From Gadus chalcogrammus (lineage: Eukaryota > Chordata > Actinopteri > Gadiformes > Gadidae), in NCBI RefSeq assembly GCF_026213295.1, contig NC_079420.1, positions 5,216,641 through 5,280,640 on the forward strand: a stretch of 64,000 nt of DNA, given 5' to 3'. The position numbers were made by a program, and so were the translations under genes. Shown in pieces: positions 57,008-64,000 of the stretch; position 1 is the first letter of the stretch; each line of letters starts with the position of its first letter. Below the pieces are notes generated by a model that was not told the origin of the DNA, did no database searches, and saw only the letters and a program-made list of their open reading frames with translations.

Positions 57008-57355
57008 GTTCAAAAGGGAAATACTGACTTGGATGTTTAAAGATGTAGTTTATATTTACTGACGGTTGTAAACAGAAAATATAGCGCCACTAACCCCCTT
57101 TGTTTCTTACCCCCGCCTGCCTGAGTGCCCCGGTATATAGATTAAACAACACCCATTTGTCAATCAAATGGAAGTGACATTAACCAAAACAGTGTGAGTA
57201 ACCCTTCGAAATAAACAAACAAACACACCAAATATGCATTTTGGCCCCTACAAGGACGAATTAAATAAAAATCTGAATACACTTTGGTCTGCACAGATGC
57301 CCATGGGAGAAATAAATACTGAATGTTCTGTAGATGGTATGGTCTGGAACAGTAT
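57008..57355. other. Intergenic, nothing recognised
   Basis: No coding or repeat structure seen before the GT tract. Confidence 0.4.
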
Positions 57356-57357
57356 GG

Positions 57358-57467
<110 letters not shown>

Positions 57468-57532
57468 AAACAGTTCTACATTTCTGCAGCTATGTATCAA
57501 CTATCAACTTGAACTCTGAAAAACACAACATC

Positions 57533-58440
57533 TTAAAAGTATGAACCTTGGCTATAAAGGTTTTTCAGCGGCACCAATATGGTCCAACAATAAACATTAC
57601 ACACTGACTCATGATAACGATCAGTCAAGAACCTTTGCATGTTGTATTTTTCAGTTAGATTGGCCAAAGTGATTAAAAAGTCATCCAGGTTACGTGATTT
57701 TACTCTTCCAGACTCAACACTTAGAACTCCCAAATTGCTCAACCTATTGTCATCCATCCTTGCTCTCAAGTATGATTTGATCAGTTTAAGTGCAGAGAAG
57801 CTTCTTTCACACGTAGCAGTGCTAACGGGAATGGTGTCTGCAATTTTATGCAACCTAAAAAGCTCATGGAAAACTTCACAGAATGGCTCGAGGAATTTTG
57901 TCACATCTATTACACCCAAGGGCTTTTCCAAGCCTGCTTGACTTTTTCGATCCATATCTGCCTGAACTGGTGTAATTCGTGACGAATATCATCTGTATTG
58001 CAATCATAAAGTTCTGCAAATGGAAGCAGCGCTTCCTCATTACAGAATTGATCACTTTTGGGGTTTAAGGCCTCAATACCGCGCATCACAGCACAATTTG
58101 CCCTAGAAAACCTTTGTTCGCTGTCACTCAACATCACATCGATGATTTTGTAATAAATCTGCCTTCGGAAAACGTCTTTGATTTTTCTGAACAACCGCCT
58201 AGTGTGGACATCACATGTGAATTATTTAGCCTTTTTCTCAGTAGTGTTTTTCTTTGGCTGGGCTGGACTTCGATGTTGCACTGTTGTGCTGTATCAATGA
58301 CTTTATTCCATAACCCATCGAAGTACTCATTTCTGTAAGTTTGGAGATTATGGACCAGTGCCTCAACCAAGTCTATAGCTAATAAGAACACGGCCGAGCC
58401 GTTATGTTTAAAAACATAACGTCTTAGCTTGGCGCGTGTG
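57533..58440 (-). pseudogene. hAT transposase C-terminal half, ZMYM1-like
   Basis: 58440-58180 reads RYVFKHNGSAVFLLAIDLVE, 58194-57910 reads MLSDSEQRFSRANCAVMRGI, and 57955-57533 reads STATCERSFSALKLIKSYLR followed by ARMDDNRLSNLGVLSVES. The order is that of hAT transposases related to zinc finger MYM-type protein 1 (with a TTF-type N-terminus). Frame changes near 58185 and 57945 break it. The middle of the protein is missing. Confidence 0.8.
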
Positions 58441-58700
58441 TCGCTGCCTTTGTCTTGACGTACGGTGTTTATATGTGTGTAGGCGTGTGCGAGCGTGTGC
58501 GAGAGTGTGCTGCGCTGTGTATGTGGCGCTGCCTTTGTCTTGACGTGCGGTGTGTGCGCGTGTGTATGTGTGTGTGTGCCTTTCCATGTATTTTCGTGCG
58601 CATGTGCGTGTGTGTATGCGGTGTGTACGTGCGTGCTTGCGGTGTATGTATGTGTTTGCGCGTGCTGTGTGTGTGTGTGTGTGTGTGTGTGTGAGCTACA
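58441..58700. repeat. Degenerate GT/TGTGCG repeat
   Basis: Impure microsatellite with an internal duplication of 'cgctgcctttgtcttgacgt' (58441-58462 and 58526-58548). It sits where the central part of the transposase would be. Confidence 0.85.
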
Positions 58701-58734
58701 GGCTGCTTGGCACATGCGCACATAAGTAACTTGA

Positions 58735-58930
58735 GTAACTGGTGTGACAGGCCTGCTATTATAGTAGTAAGATGACTATTTTCTTGAACGAGTTTTGAGT
58801 GGTCCTGAGACAATATATTCAACAGAGAGGTGTTTTCTTGTCCAGCCTTCTCAAAATCTCTCTAAGCCGACACTGCATTGCTTTGTGCCTGTGATTTTGC
58901 ATGGGCAGCAAAGCCCCCATCCTTGAACAT
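58735..58930 (-). pseudogene. hAT (TTF/ZMYM1-like) N-terminal fragment
   Basis: Reads KAMFKDGGFAAHAKSQAQSN, then a TAG where Trp is usual, then RDFEKAGQENTSLLNILSQD. This resembles the region after the TTF zinc finger of ZMYM1-like hAT proteins. Same strand as 57533-58440, so both may be parts of one element. Confidence 0.5.
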
Positions 58931-59309
58931 TGCCTTTTTTCCAATTTATAAACCCTATACCTGTGAAGGCAATTATTCAAGAGTATTCAATCCATGTGTG
59001 TTGTGCATACCATGAGGCATTGAAATTCTTCTCCTTTCGCAAAATGCGGTCCTAGGAAACTCTTTGAGCTGTGGCTGGAATGGGGCATCCACTCTCGATC
59101 TAAAATTGTCTAAGACAAGAACAAGATCTATAAGCCATCAAACATGTCACCAAATATCTCTAGATTCATTATGCACAACATTCACACATATGAATGTGAT
59201 TTATATACCCGAAGGAGCCTCTTCCACCACAGGATTAGTGCCCATCATGTCCTGTTGATTATCCAGACGTGGTCTGTTGACACCTGTCAGTGTAACCAAA
59301 AGATAAAAA
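58931..59309. other. Intergenic, nothing recognised
   Basis: No coding or repeat structure seen. Confidence 0.4.
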
Positions 59310-60835
59310 TATAGCTGCGAGCAGCAATGTGAGGGTATAGCATAATGGGACTCCATAAACTCATTTTGGTTGACAGACATAATCGGTTAGGTGGCTGCAT
59401 GATGACCGTGCCAGTAATTTCACCTACAATGAAAGCTTTTGGCAAATGGATATCACAATGAAAATATATTGAAGTTGCTTTCTAAGGGCCGGAATAGACT
59501 TGCTGCTAACAACGCCACCCTAGGCGTTGATGATGCCCAATTATTTGGGCATCATCAGGATAGGGTCATAAGACTATGAGTCAAATTTGGTTTGGATACA
59601 TGAAGGCCTTGCAGAGATATGACCTCACTTCCTGTTTAACGTCCCCCTGAGGTCAACGGTCTCCAAATTGTCCCCAGAATGATGTCATGGTCTATGTACC
59701 AAGTTTGGCTAAGATATGATAAAGAGTTGCTGAGAACAGGCTTACTTCCTGTTTGGCGGCTTTGCCGTCAAGTTTGATTGGCTGTCACGGCGAAACGGTT
59801 TTGAATTAGAAAAAGTTCTTTGCTACATTTGTTCGACTTGGTCTGAAGATCATATAGCGCAAGTTTCATGAAGGTTGGACATAATTTGTGGCCTTTGGAT
59901 ATGTAATGTTGATATTGACAACTTTCAACATGGCGGCCAGGCTTTGCTGTCAAGTTTGATTGGCTGTGACTGCCAAACGGTTTAGAATTTGAAAAAGCAG
60001 CTTAGTAAGTTTGTTAGGCTTGGTCTGAAGATCATATAGGGCAAGTTTCATGATGATTGGACATAATCTGTGTCCTGTGGATATGTAATGTTGATTTTGT
60101 CAACTTTCAACATGGCGGCCAATTTCTGATGTTCAAATGGGAAATATTTTATGAGCTAATTGGGGCGGTTTGAGAGTATCACCAGACAAAGAAAATGTAT
60201 TCGAAATACACTCATGTGACGAGAGAGGAGTCAAAACATATTGACATTAAAAACAGCGCCCCTAGAGGTCAAAGGTAACCAAATTCATTGAGTGTCCCCA
60301 TGTTAATGTCCTGGGTCTAAGTACCAAGTTTGGTTATGCTATGTCAAAGGTTTTGAATTGGAAAGATCTTTCATATTTTTACATCAAGCATGTCCTGAAG
60401 ATCATGTGTGCCAAGAATCGAGATGATTGGACAAAAATGTGTGATAGGAGTAGCATTTTGAAGGTTTTGGACAAACCAAGATGGCGGAAAATCCATCATG
60501 GCGGAAAATGACGTCATAGGGTGCGTTGAACTTGGCTTGGTTCAAGGAATCCAAAGATATCTGGTTTGGGATTATTGGATGAATGGGTCGAAAGTTATAA
60601 ACATGAATGCATGTGCAACTTTGACCTGTTGGTGGTGCTAGAGCTGTTGGGCTAGCAACCTGAAATTGTCTTGTTGGGATAATAGGGCTGTCCTGAACCA
60701 GTGTGCCAAATTTCACAACTTTTCACCAAGGCGTTCTATGGGCTGCCATAGACTCCCATGACAGAATAATAATAATAGGAAAACATACAAAAACAATAGG
60801 TTGTCTCGCAACTTCGTTGCTTGACACCCAAATAT
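59310..60835 (+). repeat. Teleost interspersed repeat, copy 3
   Basis: Begins 'atagctgcgagcagcaatg' and ends 'tcgcaacttcgttgcttgac', same orientation as 43561-44998. Contains an internal partial duplication of the 'caactttcaacatggcggcc' segment (about 59925 and 60105). Non-coding. Confidence 0.85.
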
Positions 60836-61040
60836 CACAGTTGTGCCAACTTAATTCTTACAGAAAGAGATGAAACCATGACAGTAAATGTGGTCGGGCT
60901 GAGAGATGAAGTTTGAGTTGTTACGCTGCAGAAGTTGTTGCCTTAACTAAGGCATGTCTTCCTTTCAATTGTGAAACTCTCACACTCCGCCACTGGTGAC
61001 GTGGTCATGAGTAGGTTTTTTTCTCCTCCAAACAGACTTG

Positions 61041-61047
61041 ATAAAAG
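61041..61047 (+). promoter_or_regulatory. TATA-like box of IFITM E
   Basis: ATAAAAG 45 nt before the ATG at 61086. The preceding codon that is ATG in the other copies is TTG here, so this stretch is conserved as promoter and not as a start codon. Confidence 0.55.
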
Positions 61048-61085
61048 CACACTGCTTCTTGCACCGCCCTACTTTACTTCATAAG

Positions 61086-63699
61086 ATGGAGATGAAGGAG
61101 GTTCGGTCAGCACCACCATCAGACTATCAGGAACTGCAATTTAACAGGTATATCATTGTATTGAATGTATTTGTATATAAAGATGTCATTCATGGGTTTT
61201 ATTTTTTACAACAATCAATTGTTGATTGCAGTTATCCCTGTCAAAAATGTGGCTGAAGACGTATACTTATTAAATTAAACTGTAAAAGTCTAATATGCTG
61301 ATGTTTTGTGAAAATCCTATTTGTGGGCTGTGAATTTTTTTTCATCGTTCAATTCATGAAGAATACAATAGAGGTAACTTTCCAATATAAGATACTTCCA
61401 TGGTTCTGTGTTGGTCCAGGGACCAACACACTGTTGTGACCATCGGCAACCCTGTGGAGCATCCCAGAGACTATGTGGTATGGTCCATCTGCAGCCTCTT
61501 CCACGGAAACCCCTTATGCTTCGGACTGCTGGCGCTGATCTTCTCAATCAAGGTAGGCCTTTGCTTTGTTACGCTTTAAAGATGCTGTGGATTCGATTTC
61601 AGAACAATACTTTGAGTGCAATTGGTTAGAAATGTTATGTCTTACATGTTAATGATTGCGAATGAAATGCTCAGTGACAAAGTTCGTTCTGGTTGCGCCT
61701 GGCTCTGTCATTGGGGGTCAAGCAGCGAAGCTGCGAGACAATCATTGTCATTCTACGTTTTCCTATTATTGGTGTGAATGATGAAGGCATTCACATCTTT
61801 GAAATGCTACATATTTGATTTTATTATTTTCATTAAGCGACTCCTTCAACATACTTCAACGTAGAAACATCATTCAAACATCAAAACGTTATGGCGCTAG
61901 CCTATCAGCTCTAGCGCCACCAACAGGACAAAGTTGGACATGCATTCATGTTTATAACTTTTGACCCATTCATCCAATATTCACAAACAAGGTATCATTG
62001 GAATCCTTGGGCCAAGCCGAGTTCAACACACCCTATGACGTCATTTTGCGCCATGATGGATTTTCCGCCATCTTGGTCTGTCAAAAACCTTCAAAATGTA
62101 TCTCCTATCACAAATTATGTCCAATCATCTCGAAATTTGGCACACATGATCTTCAGGCCATGCTTGACAAAAAACCAAAAATATTTCTCACGGAAATATC
62201 TGCGACAGCCAATCAATTTCGACCGCAAAGCCGCCAAATGGGAAGTAAGCCAATTTCTCAGCAGACCTTTGACCTATCATAACCAAACTTGGTACATAGA
62301 CCCATGACATAATCATGGGGACACTCAATGAATTGAGTGGTGACCATTGACCTCTACAGGGCGCTATAATTAATGAAGATGTGTTTTAACTCTTCTCTCT
62401 TCACATGAGTATACTTCAAACTTATGTTCAATGCCTGGTGATACTCTCAGACCTCTTCATATAGCTAATAAATTATCTCTCATGGCAACATCAGAATTTG
62501 GCTGCCATGTTGAAAGTTGTCAAAATCAATTGTACATATCCACAGGCCACAAATTGTGTCCAATCTTCATGAATCTGGCCTTATATGATCTTCGGACCAA
62601 GCTGAACAAATTTGTCAAACCTCTTTACTCAAATTCGAAACCGTTTGGCCGTGGCAGACCATCAAACTTGACGGCAAAGCCGCCAAACAGGAAGTAAGCC
62701 TCTTCTCAGCAACTCTTTATCATAGCCAAACTTTGTACATAGACTCATGACATCATTCTGGGGACACTGTGGCATCCCGCCCCGTAAACCTCGGCCCGGA
62801 CCAGCCCGAGGGTTGGTCCTGGACGGCACGCAAGAGACGCCGCCGCCGCCGCAAGGGACGCCGCCGCCGCCGCAAGAGACGCCGCAGCCGCCGCAAGAGA
62901 CGCCGCAGCCGCCGTAAGAGACGCCGCAGCCGCCGCAAGGGACGCCGCAGTCGCCGCAAGAGACGCCGCCGCCGCCGCAAGGGACGCCGCGGCCGCCGCC
63001 GCAAGGGACGCCGCCGCCGCCGCATGAGACGCCGCGGCCGCCGCAAGAGACGCCGCCGCCGCAGCAAGAGACGCCGCCGCAAGGGACGCCGCTGCCGCGG
63101 GCGCCGCAGCAGGAGACGAGGCTGCAGAGCGAGACCGGGACGGGACGTTGCCGTCGGCCTACGCGGACGTGGGGACGGGCCGGCCCTGCATGCTGACGAC
63201 CTGTTGGGCGCAGGGGACGTCCGGGAGCCCGACCGTACCAGCACGACCGTATTTTCGATTTGAGGCCGCTCCCAGTGCACTTCCAACCATTCAGGAAATA
63301 CGTCTTGCCTGTCAACCTCAAACACTTTCTCCATTGTGGAGAAACATAGGAAGGAAGCATGCAGGGCGTTTTGAGGGGTTGACTATTTTCAGAATCTTGC
63401 GCTTTTCTGCTCTTTTCTTGTACAACACTGGATCTTACCCACAGCAACTTTCCGACGACATGGCCTTAAACCTCTGTTTGAACAAAGCATTCACTCGTTC
63501 ATCTCTCTTTCTTTTCTCTTTGTTGCAGGCAAGAGACATGAAGGTGAACGGAGACCTGCAGAGAGCCAGGGGATACAGCAAGTGGGCTCTGGTCTTCAAC
63601 GGGGCTGCGCTGATAATATTTTCTTTGATTATCCTTTCTTTTCTAATTATTTTGAGCATTCGAGTCATTTCATTTGGCCCTTATTTCTATCGGTACTAA
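61086..63699 (+). CDS. IFITM-like (CD225/dispanin) protein, copy E
   Basis: Exons 61086-61147, 61420-61552 and 63529-63699 (stop TAA) give 121 residues. N-terminus MEMKEVRSAPPSDYQELQ with YQEL. Exon 2 RDYVVWSICSLFHGNPLCFG, exon 3 ARDMKVNGDLQRARGYSKW, then a hydrophobic helix of Ile/Leu/Phe and a tail ending SFGPYFYRY. Closest to D (shared QHTVV and LCFG). Intron 2 is almost 2 kb and holds the inverse interspersed repeat and a GC-rich minisatellite (62780-63115). Splice sites are GT-AG (exon 3 acceptor ttgttgcag). Looks intact. Family role: restriction of enveloped virus entry at membranes; function of this fish copy not tested. Confidence 0.88.
61712..62768 (-). repeat. Teleost interspersed repeat, copy 4 (inverse, in intron 2 of E)
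   Basis: Starts 'gtcaagcagcgaagctgcgagacaa' at the same intron position as in D and ends near 'cattctggggacac'. The shared insertion point shows that it entered the intron before D and E separated. Confidence 0.85.
62780..63115. repeat. GC-rich CGCCGC minisatellite in intron 2 of E
   Basis: Tandem units of 18-24 bp of the form 'agacgccgccgccgccgcaag' or 'gggacgccgcagccgccgc'. On + it would read as Arg/Lys-Arg repeats and on minus as Gly/Cys or Arg/Leu repeats; it is within an intron, so not coded in E. Absent from D. Strong strand asymmetry (C-rich +, G-rich -). Confidence 0.9.
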
Positions 63700-64000
63700 G
63701 GACATGTCCCTACCAATGTCAAAAAAACAGTTAATTGCCCGTGTAACAAAAATCATAATTATGCTGAATTGAATTGAATTACCAAGTAATGCGCTTTGTA
63801 ACCATCAGCACAGCAAAATGAATATTCGTTGTTACTTTACGCCACCTTTCAGAAAATAGTTTTGAAAATAGTTTCAGCAGCCGCCCCAGCGAGCTCTCCA
63901 AGTTAATGATGCATAATGTCCGTAAAATAACCTATGGGTACACCAAGGCACTTGATTTGAATTAGGGTAGTATCTTTGGCTGAATGTACTGAATGTTACT
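63700..64000 (+). repeat. 3' flank of IFITM E (duplicated block, runs off the window)
   Basis: Matches 47630-47930 (D) and 3210-3640 (A): 'accaagtaatgcgctttg', 'cagccgccccagcgagctct', 'gggtagtatctttggctg'. More IFITM-type sequence may follow beyond the window. Confidence 0.85.

Noticed and set aside
62662..63447. 261-codon Cys/Gly-rich frame on the minus strand and Arg-rich frame on the plus strand
   Set aside because: Created by the CGCCGC minisatellite inside an intron of IFITM E.

Overview
The window looks like a piece of a teleost fish chromosome. It is intron-containing and rich in AT and microsatellites, and it carries fish-type small spliced IFITM/dispanin (CD225) genes embedded in many DNA transposons, MITEs, a decayed Ty3/Gypsy element and hAT remnants. 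I cannot name the species. There are no bacterial features, no CRISPR arrays and no rRNA genes. Most of the sequence is repeat.

Host genes. Five IFITM-like paralogues lie on the + strand: A (2083-3207), B (6924-8006), C (15452-16528), D (45235-47586) and E (61086-63699). Each has three coding exons: a short N-terminal exon, a 133-nt exon with the first half of the CD225 domain, and a last exon with the second hydrophobic segment. Each sits behind a conserved ATAAAAG TATA-like box. Flanking blocks (1.47-2.42 with 6.30-7.23 kb; 4.0-4.5 with 14.0-14.6 and 48.3-49.0 kb; 8.3-9.4 with 49.2-50.4 kb) show the family grew by tandem and segmental duplication. D and E share several kb, including the same repeat inside intron 2. 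A lacks the ATG used by the others, C has an unusual GAG splice acceptor, and B and C end in tails made from what is 3' flank in A. Between A and B is a broken 3' fragment of a catalase gene. An orphan IFITM promoter without its exons lies at 43.18-43.25 kb.

Repeat landmarks. At 9.78-13.24 kb and 26.41-29.89 kb are minisatellite arrays of a unit of about 47 bp that contains CCAATAAA, so each unit carries a poly(A)-signal hexamer. The second array is enclosed by inverted repeats of roughly 300-390 bp. At 16663-25678 is a 9016-bp giant palindrome with two arms of about 4.49 kb around a spacer of about 44 bp, flanked by CCACCAA on both sides. Paralogue A supplies the matching empty site. At 31.0-33.9 kb and 36.8-38.8 kb are nested MITEs, including two foldback elements with 4-bp duplications. 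A decayed PIF/Harbinger-type Myb-like gene is at 33.88-35.02 kb, a frameshifted Ty3/Gypsy pol (minus strand) at 39.83-42.8 kb, a hAT element with TIRs and a near-perfect 8-bp duplication at 50924-54540, and further hAT fragments at 54.6-58.9 kb. An interspersed teleost repeat of about 1.2-1.5 kb lies in opposite orientations upstream of and inside D and E.

The window therefore reads as a fast-evolving antiviral-effector gene cluster in a transposon-dense region. The least ordinary object is the giant foldback element in the 3' flank of IFITM C. The next are the inverted-repeat-bounded poly(A)-signal array and the sequence-level differences among the IFITM copies (endocytic motif, start codon, splice site, C-terminus).
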